A stretch of 8,059 bases of DNA from Oscillospiraceae bacterium (lineage in GTDB: Bacteria; Bacillota_A; Clostridia; Oscillospirales; Oscillospiraceae). The DNA is taken from NCBI GenBank assembly GCA_017381835.1, contig JAFOBK010000228.1:1-8059 (forward strand), read 5' to 3'. Every line of letters begins with the position of its first letter. Position 1 is the stretch's first letter. Shown one piece after another: positions 1 through 5,600 of this stretch. The notes below the pieces were generated by a model, which ran no database searches, was not told where the DNA came from, and saw only the letters and a program-made list of their open reading frames with translations. The position numbers and the translations under genes were made by a program.

Positions 1-549
1 GCCTGCAACAGCATCAGCAAAGCCCTGCTTACGAGCTTCGATATCGTTTGCACCGGGGATGCCTTCCAGCTGAGCAACGCGAACCTTCTCCAGACCGGAG
101 TCCTTGAACAGCTCGATCATGTACTCGCCGCAGGTGTAGCCGGCCTTGTAGTTCTCAGTGCCTGCGTAGAAAGAACGCTGGGAGTCGGGAGAGTCAACGT
201 CGTAGCAAGAAACAACGATGCCTTCGGAGATAGCGCGGTCGATAACGTCCTTCAGAGCGTCACCGGTGGTGCAGGAGATCGCGATGCCATCAACACCCTT
301 ATCGATCAGGTTGTTCATGATTTCGTTCTGCAGCTCAGCTTCAGCACGAATGGGAGACTGCCACTCGACCTCGATACCCAGGTCTTCGCCAGCCTTCAGA
401 GCGCCTTCCTGTGCGGGCAGGAAGACCACGTTACCGGTCTGCTGGCCGATAACAGCGATGGTGATTTTGTCGTCCTTCTTCTCGCCGCCACAAGCAACCA
501 GAGACAGTGCCAGTGCCAGAACAAGAACCAGAGCAAGAATCTTCTTCAT
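1..549 (-). CDS. Sugar ABC transporter substrate-binding lipoprotein (3' end cut by window)
   Basis: The first 183 codons of a periplasmic-binding-protein-like lipoprotein (RbsB/Peripla_BP_4 type) are present; the gene runs off the left edge without a stop. It should capture a sugar or polyol outside the membrane and deliver it to the neighbouring permease. A lipoprotein signal peptide is clear: MKK, a Leu/Val/Ala core at residues 4-18, and lipobox L-V-A-C with the lipidated Cys at residue 20, followed by a polar GGEKKDDK linker. The fold then starts with ITIAVIGQ (about 29-36) and continues through DKGVDGIAIS (about 83-92) and YDVDSPDSQR (about 117-126), all typical of this family. A strong AGGAGG lies 9 nt before the ATG. 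It is the last visible gene of a leftward operon after the ATPase and permease. Codon use is strongly biased (almost all Leu as CTG after the signal peptide), as expected for the most abundant subunit. The substrate cannot be told from this fragment. Confidence 0.93.
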   Translation of the reverse strand, partial: MKKILALVLVLALALSLVACGGEKKDDKITIAVIGQQTGNVVFLPAQEGALKAGEDLGIEVEWQSPIRAEAELQNEIMNNLIDKGVDGIAISCTTGDALKDVIDRAISEGIVVSCYDVDSPDSQRSFYAGTENYKAGYTCGEYMIELFKDSGLEKVRVAQLEGIPGANDIEARKQGFADAVAG

Positions 550-591
550 TTTTGTTTTCCTCCTAATTTTTTCCTTTTCTTTTATATTTGA

Positions 592-605
592 CTCACTTTT
601 GTGAG
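592..605 (-). promoter_or_regulatory. Intergenic hairpin between permease and binding-protein genes
   Basis: A CTCAC/GTGAG inverted repeat with a 4-nt loop (592-596 and 601-605) sits in the 69-nt gap after the permease stop. It is followed on the minus strand by an A/T-rich stretch before the AGGAGG of the binding-protein gene. The stem is short and has no proper U-tract, so it is unlikely to be a full terminator. In many binding-protein operons an intercistronic hairpin at this place stabilises or sets apart the binding-protein mRNA. That role is inference here. Confidence 0.35.
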
Positions 606-618
606 ATCAAACCGGGAA

Positions 619-1554
619 TTACTTCTTTGCGTGACGCAGCTGATCCAGAGTGACAGCGCCGATGATAACCAGACCCATGATCAGCATCTGCCAGTAAGAG
701 TCAACACTCAGCAGAACCAGAGCGTTACGCAGAACGCCGATGATGGCTGCACCGATAACGGTACCTACAACGGAACCTGCACCGCCGGACAGAGACGCGC
801 CGCCGATAACCGCAGCGGAGATAGCGTCAGTTTCGAAGCCGGTACCTGCGGTAGGCTGACCGACACCCAGCTTGGAAGCGGTGATGATACCGGCAAAGCC
901 AGCCAGGACTGCGCACAGAGTGTAAACCAGCATCAGCAGTGCGTTGGTATTGATACCGGAGATACGGGTTGCTTCCGCATTGCCGCCCAGAGCGAAGATG
1001 CGGCGGCCGGTGACAGTCTCTTCCAGGAAGATGTGGAAGATGATCGCAACAGCGATCATGCACCACACAGCCATGGGGATGCCCAGGAAAGAACCCTGAC
1101 CCAGGAACATATAGCCCTCAGGCAGCTTGGAGATGGGATAGCCCTTGGTGAGGATGGTGCAGACACCACGGATGATCTGCTGGGTACCCAGGGTTGCGAT
1201 AAAGGGAGGCAGCTTGCAGTAGATCACCAGCAGGCTGTTCAGGAAACCGAACACAGCACCGGCCAGGACGCCCATGATCATTGCGGGGAACACGCCCATG
1301 CCCAGGTTGAAGCAGCACATTGCGGAGATAACACCTGCCAGGCCGTAGATAGAGCCTGCGGACAGGTCGATACCGCCGGTCAGAATAACCATCAGAACAC
1401 CGATACCGGCAATGGCGATGGAAGAGAATGCACGGGCGGTGGAGAGGATATTGGAGATCTTCAGGAATGCAGGTTCTGCGATGGCGGTGAATACACACAT
1501 GGCAATCAGAACCAGGAAGATAAAGAAAGTAGAATTCTTTAAAAGCTTTTTCAT
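619..1554 (-). CDS. Sugar ABC transporter permease (RbsC/BPD_transp_2 family)
   Basis: This is a 311-residue integral membrane permease, close to the usual length of RbsC-type proteins (about 310-340). It forms the channel of a CUT2-type importer, probably as a homodimer with the neighbouring ATPase. Family marks are GGIDLSAGS at 60-68 after a hydrophobic helix, PPFIATLGT at 116-124, the cytoplasmic coupling segment RRIFALGGNAEATRISGI at 184-201, and GGASLSGGAG at 251-260. Several long hydrophobic segments (about 9-26, 45-60, 68-112, 160-177, 205-226, 260-300) fit 8-10 membrane helices. The ATG is preceded by AAAGGA at a good distance. It lies 38 nt after the ATPase stop and upstream of the binding-protein gene, so the three are almost certainly cotranscribed. 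The gene is intact with no odd residues. Substrate is undetermined. Confidence 0.95.
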   Translation of the reverse strand: MKKLLKNSTFFIFLVLIAMCVFTAIAEPAFLKISNILSTARAFSSIAIAGIGVLMVILTGGIDLSAGSIYGLAGVISAMCCFNLGMGVFPAMIMGVLAGAVFGFLNSLLVIYCKLPPFIATLGTQQIIRGVCTILTKGYPISKLPEGYMFLGQGSFLGIPMAVWCMIAVAIIFHIFLEETVTGRRIFALGGNAEATRISGINTNALLMLVYTLCAVLAGFAGIITASKLGVGQPTAGTGFETDAISAAVIGGASLSGGAGSVVGTVIGAAIIGVLRNALVLLSVDSYWQMLIMGLVIIGAVTLDQLRHAKK

Positions 1555-1592
1555 CTTATTTGATCCTTTCTATCACTAAGGTCGGCAACCGA

Positions 1593-3089
1593 TCAGGAGA
1601 CAGCCATCTTCATGATGGACACCTGATCCGCTTCCTCACGGCTCAGCTGGCCCTTAATGTGGCCTTCATGCATAACAATGACCCGGTCGGACATACCCAA
1701 AACTTCGGGAAGCTCGGAGGAGATCATGATGATGGCAACACCCTGGTTTGCCAGGTCGCTCATCAGCTGGTGGATTTCCTTCTTGGCACCCACGTCAATA
1801 CCGCGGGTAGGCTCGTCCAGAATCAGGATATCGGGATTATTAGCCAGCCACTTGGCGATGACCACCTTCTGCTGGTTACCGCCGGACAAGTTCTTCACCA
1901 GCTGGTCATTGGAAGGTGTCTTAACCTCCAGCGCCTTGACGAACTTATCTGCCATTTCCTTTTCCTGCTTGTGATTGATGAAGCCTGCCTGATTGGCAAC
2001 GGCCTTCAGAGCTGCCAGCGTGGTGTTCTTGCCAACGCTCATGCCCAGCACCAGGCCCTGGAGCTTACGGTCCTCGGGAACAAAGCCCATGCCCTGCAGC
2101 ATAGCATCTCTGGGAGACTTGATGTCAACCTTCTTGCCCTTGATGTAAATTTCACCGGTTTCCTTGGAATCGATGCCGAAGACAGCACGCATAACCTCAC
2201 TGCGGCCTGCGCCAACCAGACCCGCAAAGCCCAGGATTTCACCTGCACGGAGCTGGAAGTTGATATCCTTCAGGAAGCCCTTGGTGCTAAGGTTCTTGAC
2301 CTCCAGCACTACATCGCCGATGGGCGCTGCCTTCTTGGCATAAAGATCATCCACATCACGGCCAACCATAGCCTTGATGATATCGTTTTCGGTGCAGCCT
2401 TCTGTGACCATACGGCCGGCGCTGACGCCGTCACGAAGGATGGCCACTTCATCGGTAATGGCAAAGATCTCAGCCAGCTTATGGGAGATAAAGACGATGG
2501 CAACGCCCTTTTCTCTGAGCTTACGGATAATGCCGAAGAGAATGTCGGTTTCGGTTTCCGTCAGAGAAGAGGTGGGTTCGTCCATGATGATGATCTTGGA
2601 GTTGAAAGACAGTGCCTTGGCAACTTCGATCATCTGCTTCTGGGCAGTGGACAGTTCGCCTGCCATGGTGCGGGTATCCACATCCAGGCCGACCTCGTCC
2701 AGCAGGCGTCTTGCCTCTTTGTGCATGGTCTTCTTATCGGCAAACATCTTGCCCAGCCGGCGTTCGCGGCCCAGGAAGATATTCTCGGCAATGTTCATAT
2801 TATCCAGGACGCTCAGCTCCTGATAAATGATACTGATGCCCATCATCTGGGATGCCAGGGGGTTCTCGATTTTGACGCTCTTGCCTTCCATCAGGATCTC
2901 GCCTTCGTCCATCTGATGGACACCGGAAAGAACCTTCATCAGGGTAGACTTACCTGCGCCGTTTTCACCCACAAGAGCCAGAACCTGACCGGGATAAACC
3001 GTCAGATCCACATGGTCCAGGGCCAAAACACCGGGGAACCGCTTGGTGATACCCCTCATTTCCAAAATGGGTATCCGGGAATTACTCAC
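1593..3089 (-). CDS. Sugar ABC transporter ATP-binding protein, two nucleotide-binding domains (RbsA/MglA type)
   Basis: This is a fused double ATPase that powers CUT2 sugar import. From the GTG at 3089 it is 498 residues, the normal family size. The first domain has Walker A GENGAGKST (41-49), Q-loop YQELS (Q90), the modified signature LSTAQKQ (146-152), Walker B IIIMDEP (D170/E171) and H-loop His203. The second domain has the degenerate Walker A GLVGAGRSE (290-298) usual for this family, a full LSGGNQQ signature (401-407) and Walker B ILILDEPTRGID (D425/E426). The frame stays open upstream to a TTG at 3152, but nothing like a ribosome binding site precedes that TTG. AAGGAG at 3100-3105 lies 10 nt before the GTG, and the homologous part (IPILEMRGITKRFPG) starts just after it, so 3089 is preferred. 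It is the first gene of the operon, transcribed from the promoter near 3200. Substrate is unknown. Confidence 0.93.
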   Translation of the reverse strand: MSNSRIPILEMRGITKRFPGVLALDHVDLTVYPGQVLALVGENGAGKSTLMKVLSGVHQMDEGEILMEGKSVKIENPLASQMMGISIIYQELSVLDNMNIAENIFLGRERRLGKMFADKKTMHKEARRLLDEVGLDVDTRTMAGELSTAQKQMIEVAKALSFNSKIIIMDEPTSSLTETETDILFGIIRKLREKGVAIVFISHKLAEIFAITDEVAILRDGVSAGRMVTEGCTENDIIKAMVGRDVDDLYAKKAAPIGDVVLEVKNLSTKGFLKDINFQLRAGEILGFAGLVGAGRSEVMRAVFGIDSKETGEIYIKGKKVDIKSPRDAMLQGMGFVPEDRKLQGLVLGMSVGKNTTLAALKAVANQAGFINHKQEKEMADKFVKALEVKTPSNDQLVKNLSGGNQQKVVIAKWLANNPDILILDEPTRGIDVGAKKEIHQLMSDLANQGVAIIMISSELPEVLGMSDRVIVMHEGHIKGQLSREEADQVSIMKMAVS

Positions 3090-3116
3090 AGTCTTCACAC
3101 TCCTTATTCTATACAC

Positions 3117-3134
3117 TGCATCTTTTCGGATGCA
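3117..3134 (-). promoter_or_regulatory. Perfect 6-bp hairpin in the ABC operon leader
   Basis: TGCATC/GATGCA (3117-3122 and 3129-3134) encloses a 6-nt loop in the untranslated leader of the ATPase gene. It lies 11 nt upstream of the AAGGAG ribosome binding site. It could shape access to the ribosome or be a DNA dyad for a regulator. No known riboswitch was recognised. Confidence 0.35.
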
Positions 3135-3161
3135 TTGCGTGAATGGGAACAAAATCTAAGC

Positions 3162-3187
3162 ATGCCAAAACACCAGGATCCTGGCAT
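3162..3187 (-). promoter_or_regulatory. Nested inverted repeats at the ABC operon transcription start (candidate operator)
   Basis: An outer ATGCCA/TGGCAT repeat (3162-3167 and 3182-3187) partly overlaps a perfect 12-bp palindrome, CCAGGATCCTGG (3173-3184). The block covers roughly +1 to +26 of the predicted leftward transcript, a normal place for a repressor site. It does not match the usual LacI-type (GCGCTTAC-like) or CcpA cre sequences known to me. The two repeats share bases, so as RNA they would be mutually exclusive stems. Confidence 0.4.
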
Positions 3188-3194
3188 CAACACA

Positions 3195-3203
3195 ATTATA
3201 GCA
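3195..3203 (-). promoter_or_regulatory. Extended -10 promoter of the sugar ABC operon
   Basis: On the minus strand TGCTATAAT gives a consensus TATAAT (3195-3200) with the TGn extension. The -35 region at the usual distance is poor, which an extended -10 can offset. Predicted start is near 3188, giving a leader of about 100 nt before the GTG at 3089. Confidence 0.6.
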
Positions 3204-3298
3204 TATTTGCAAAATGAAAAGATATTGTGATTAAGGGAGAAAATAACTTAACTGTTTTGTATATTCTGTCGGAACTGGGATGAGATGCTTATTTTCTG

Positions 3299-3327
3299 TG
3301 GAAAACCGGAAATACTTATGATACAAT
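3299..3327 (+). promoter_or_regulatory. Promoter of the M28 peptidase gene
   Basis: TGGAAA (3299-3304), 17 nt spacer, TACAAT (3322-3327), with a TGn extension at 3319-3321. Predicted start is about 3334, only some 14 nt before the ATG at 3348. This placement argues against an ATG at 3285, which would lie upstream of the promoter. Confidence 0.55.
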
Positions 3328-3347
3328 GGGGAAAATCGAGGAAAGGA

Positions 3348-4586
3348 ATGACCTTTATAGATATCAAGAAAATTGACACTATTTTGCAGGAAACTGCCTA
3401 TGTCCGTACCGGCGGCAGCCCCGAGGAGCTGCGCTGCGCTCTGTATCTGCAGCAGCAGTGCAAGGAGCTGGGTTATGATGCCAAGCTGGAGAGCTTTAGC
3501 GTGGATATGGCAAATATGAAGACCGCTACCCTGACCGTTGACGGTAAGCAGATCCCCTGCAAGGGTTACTTCTGCGCCGGTTCCGGCACTGTGGAAGCGC
3601 CTATCTACTATCTGCGGGACAATAACCCCTACAGTCTTCAGCAGTGCAAGGGCAAGATCGTCATGTTCGACGGCTACCTGGGCTACTGGAAGTACCAGGA
3701 TCTGCTGGAAAAGGGCGCTGTGGGCTTTATTTCCTATGACGGCAATGCCAACTACGCAGACCGTGACATCGACCAGCGGGAACTGCGCGCCTTCGTTCAC
3801 AAGGGAACCAAGATGCTGGGTGTGAATATCAATGCCAAGGATGCCATTGAGCTGGTAAAGACCGGCGCCAAGACCGCCTGCATCACCCTGGATCAGGAGG
3901 AATACACCGCCGATTCTCACAATGTGATCCTGGACATCCCCGGCAAGAACGGCAAGTACATCGTATTCACCGCTCACTACGACTCCACTTCCCTGTCCCA
4001 GGGTTCTTATGACAATATGTCCGGTTCCATCGGTCTGCTGGGCATTCTGGAAGCGCTGGGCAATGCCGGCTGCAACTACGGTCTGCGCTTTATCTGGTGC
4101 GGCAGCGAGGAAAGAGGTCTGCTGGGTGCAAAGGCATATGTGGCTGACCATGAGGAAGATTTGAAGGACATCGCCCTGTGCATCAACCTGGACATGATCG
4201 GCTGCATCATGGGCAAGTTTGCCGCCTGCTGCACCACCGAGGAAAAGCTGGTAAGCTACATTCAGTATATGGCTGCAGAGCTGGGCTTTGGCTGCCACAC
4301 TTATCAGGATGTTTACTCCTCCGACTCCACTCCCTTTGCCGACAAGGGTATCCCCGCCGTATCTTTCGCCCGCTGGGCACCTAACAACACCGCTACCATC
4401 CACAACAGCTACGATACCCCCGCTGTGATGAGCGCTCTGCAGACTGCAGAGGATATCGACTTTATCGTGGCCTTCACCAAGCGCATGGCTGATGCCAAGC
4501 TCTGCCCCGTGGCAAGAGAAATGCCTGACAACATGAAGGAAAAGCTGGACGAGTATCTGTGCCGGAAGCGTCCGAAGAATCAGTAA
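3348..4586 (+). CDS. M28-family zinc aminopeptidase with PA domain, cytosolic
   Basis: This is a 412-residue metallopeptidase that should cleave N-terminal residues from peptides using two zinc ions. All expected M28 residues are present: H210 in FTAHYDS, bridging D222 in SYDNMSG, catalytic E254 and ligand E255 in CGSEERG, D282 in NLDMIG, and H352 in TIHNSYDTP. A protease-associated (PA) domain lies before the catalytic core, seen in GKIVMFDG (102-109) and KGAVGFISYDG (about 122-132). There is no signal peptide or membrane segment, so it probably acts in the cytosol, unlike many PA-containing M28 enzymes that are secreted. The frame is open to an ATG at 3285. The ATG at 3348 is chosen because GAGG lies 6 nt before it, the promoter overlaps the earlier codons, and the extra 21 residues look unlike protein. 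It is divergent from the sugar ABC operon and monocistronic. Substrate specificity is unknown. Confidence 0.92.
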   Translation: MTFIDIKKIDTILQETAYVRTGGSPEELRCALYLQQQCKELGYDAKLESFSVDMANMKTATLTVDGKQIPCKGYFCAGSGTVEAPIYYLRDNNPYSLQQCKGKIVMFDGYLGYWKYQDLLEKGAVGFISYDGNANYADRDIDQRELRAFVHKGTKMLGVNINAKDAIELVKTGAKTACITLDQEEYTADSHNVILDIPGKNGKYIVFTAHYDSTSLSQGSYDNMSGSIGLLGILEALGNAGCNYGLRFIWCGSEERGLLGAKAYVADHEEDLKDIALCINLDMIGCIMGKFAACCTTEEKLVSYIQYMAAELGFGCHTYQDVYSSDSTPFADKGIPAVSFARWAPNNTATIHNSYDTPAVMSALQTAEDIDFIVAFTKRMADAKLCPVAREMPDNMKEKLDEYLCRKRPKNQ

Positions 4587-4592
4587 AACACC

Positions 4593-4625
4593 AAAGGCTG
4601 CTGCGAACAAATCGCAGCAGCCTTT
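4593..4625. terminator. Rho-independent terminator shared by convergent genes
   Basis: A perfect 14-bp stem (4593-4606 and 4612-4625, core GGCTGCTGCGA) has a 5-nt loop and is followed by CTTTATTTC. It begins 7 nt after the M28 stop and ends just before the stop of the minus-strand small gene, so it can serve both. The U-rich side is clearer for the plus strand. Confidence 0.85.
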
Positions 4626-4627
4626 CT

Positions 4628-4816
4628 TTATTTCTCCTCTTTTAATTGCTTACGGCAGTTTTCGCAAAGACGCAGCTTTCTGCCCGCATAGGCTTCCAGT
4701 TCCTCCGGTGTATCAAACAGACGAATGGGGACCTTCCTTACCTTGGTATGCTGGCAATTGCCATAGATATGCATGGTATCGGTTTTACTGTTAATGACAA
4801 AATAGCGGATCGGCAA
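4628..4816 (-). CDS. Small cysteine-containing protein, resembles an Ada-type zinc-binding fold
   Basis: This is a 62-residue basic protein of unknown function. Cys21 in the GNCQH segment and the CENC pair (Cys51, Cys54), with His16 and His23 nearby, could make one zinc site. The order (His/Cys near the start, LFDTPEELEAYAG in the middle, CxxC at the end) recalls the metal-binding domain of Ada and its many stand-alone relatives, in which residues around 'F.s.eeA...G..pC..C' are typical. This resemblance is by eye and modest. The start is TTG at 4816, set by a perfect AGGAGG (4824-4829) 7 nt upstream. The first in-frame ATG (codon 15) has no ribosome binding site and would lose part of the domain. 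The gene is convergent with the M28 peptidase and apparently monocistronic. Confidence 0.75.
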   Translation of the reverse strand: MPIRYFVINSKTDTMHIYGNCQHTKVRKVPIRLFDTPEELEAYAGRKLRLCENCRKQLKEEK

Positions 4817-4847
4817 GGTATGTCCTCCTGACTCTTACGACTTAAAT

Positions 4848-4900
4848 ATTATACACTTATATTTTTTATTATTCTATAACATTTATTCTATCTTTGTCAA
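4848..4900 (-). promoter_or_regulatory. Candidate promoters of the 62-residue protein gene
   Basis: TTGACA (minus strand, 4895-4900) is followed after 18 nt by TAGAAT (4871-4876). A second, perfect TATAAT lies nearer the gene (4848-4853) but lacks a good -35 box. The region 4835-4895 is very A/T rich. One or both may be used. Confidence 0.45.
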
Positions 4901-4930
4901 TGCCAATCCGCCACAAGATTTTTGCAAGTA

Positions 4931-4960
4931 AAAAAGCCTGCTGAAACCAGCAGGCTTTTT
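4931..4960. terminator. Rho-independent terminator after the BlaI-type gene
   Basis: A perfect 13-bp stem (4931-4943 and 4948-4960, core GCCTGCTG) with a 4-nt loop has runs of A and T at both ends, so it works in either direction. It lies 20 nt past the stop of the BlaI-type gene on the minus strand and shields the small gene downstream. Confidence 0.88.
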
Positions 4961-4980
4961 ATCTATTCCCTTAAGGATAT

Positions 4981-5355
4981 TTACTCTTTGGCCATCCGCT
5001 GCTGCAACAATGCTTCGATCTGCTCCAGCTGCTCCCGGGTGATATCCTCCCGCTCCAAAAGCGCCGCAAAAAGGCCTACAATCTGAGGCTTACGGGCATG
5101 GGAGAAGATCGTTGTTGCAAAGTATTCTTCTCTTGTCAGCGTAGGTGCAAAGGTACGACCATAAGTTTTACTGCGTTTGACAAAACCGGCTTCCCGAATT
5201 GCCTCCTTCTGAAGCAGGCCGTTCAGCAGGATATGCACAGAGCTATCCTTCCAACTTTTTTCTTCAGAGCGCTCCAAGAGGTCTGACCGGGAAAGCGGTG
5301 CTTCTGATTCCCAAAGCACATCCATGATTTGCATTTCGCTTTTTGTTAATTCCAT
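4981..5355 (-). CDS. BlaI/MecI/CopY-family transcriptional repressor, orphan
   Basis: This is a 124-residue winged-helix regulator, the usual size for the family. The N-terminal half follows the BlaI pattern: LTKSEMQIMDVLWE (3-16), the W-x(3)-SVHILLNGL recognition helix (W35, about 39-48), and a Y-x-R-x-F-A-P wing near 65-71. The C-terminal helices (about 85-122) should dimerise. Known BlaI/MecI proteins are inactivated by cleavage at an Asn-Phe bond; the only Asn here is N45, so that site is absent. No BlaR1/MecR1-type M56 sensor is visible on either side, so its signal is unknown. A GTG at 5361 is in frame, but it is only 1 nt from GAAGGAGG, whereas the ATG at 5355 is 7 nt away and gives the normal N-terminus. 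It is monocistronic with its own promoter and terminator. Confidence 0.9.
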   Translation of the reverse strand: MELTKSEMQIMDVLWESEAPLSRSDLLERSEEKSWKDSSVHILLNGLLQKEAIREAGFVKRSKTYGRTFAPTLTREEYFATTIFSHARKPQIVGLFAALLEREDITREQLEQIEALLQQRMAKE

Positions 5356-5376
5356 AGTCACGCCTCCTTCAAAATA

Positions 5377-5405
5377 ATTATACTAAGGCATGCAGATTTT
5401 GTCAA
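5377..5405 (-). promoter_or_regulatory. Near-perfect sigma-A promoter of the BlaI-type gene
   Basis: On the minus strand, TTGACA (5400-5405), a 17-nt spacer and TATAAT (5377-5382) match the full consensus. Predicted start is around 5370, giving a very short leader of about 15 nt. A promoter this strong is expected to be held down by a repressor, quite possibly the gene's own product. No TACA-N-TGTA type Bla operator was seen inside it. Confidence 0.85.
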
Positions 5406-5412
5406 TTCATTT

Positions 5413-5424
5413 GTTCCACGGAAC
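5413..5424. promoter_or_regulatory. GTTCC-AC-GGAAC dyad upstream of the BlaI-type promoter
   Basis: A perfect 5+5-bp inverted repeat with a 2-nt centre starts 7 bp upstream of the -35 box of the minus-strand promoter. The position suits an activator site, or an upstream repressor site. No known regulator was matched to this motif. Confidence 0.35.
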
Positions 5425-5545
5425 CTTCACTTATTCTTGATATTTGTTGCTTATTCCCTCCGTTTTTGTGTTTGTTTAAATCATTTCCGCTTTTAGTATA
5501 GGTAATTATTTCCAGTTATTTTAATCTATTCACGGAAAATGCCGC

Positions 5546-5581
5546 AAAAAGCAACGGAACGGTATGCATTACCGTCCCGTT
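5546..5581 (-). terminator. Rho-independent terminator of the htrA-type gene
   Basis: A 12-bp stem (5553-5564 and 5570-5581) with a 5-nt loop pairs fully in minus-strand RNA with one G-U pair. It is followed by GCTTTTTG on that strand. It lies 19 nt past the protease stop. Confidence 0.8.
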
Positions 5582-5600
5582 TATTATGCAAAAAACATCT

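Noticed and set aside
601..1542. A 313-codon plus-strand open frame opposite the permease gene
   Set aside because: Antisense shadow of the codon-biased permease; the product is low-complexity in Asp/Gln/His/Gly with no recognisable fold or ribosome binding site.
1560..3230. A 556-codon plus-strand open frame opposite the ATPase gene
   Set aside because: It mirrors the ATPase codons, which have all catalytic motifs on the other strand. It reads through the ATPase promoter and start, has no family features and no start signal of its own.
3231..4610. A 459-codon minus-strand open frame opposite the M28 peptidase
   Set aside because: The plus strand has all M28 metal ligands, a promoter and a terminator; the opposite frame has none and would read through the terminator stem at 4593-4625.
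5425..5550. Possible small gene in the spacer between the BlaI-type and htrA-type genes, suggested by a GGAGGG on the minus strand
   Set aside because: No start codon follows at a suitable distance and stops appear at once; the stretch is A/T-rich spacer.
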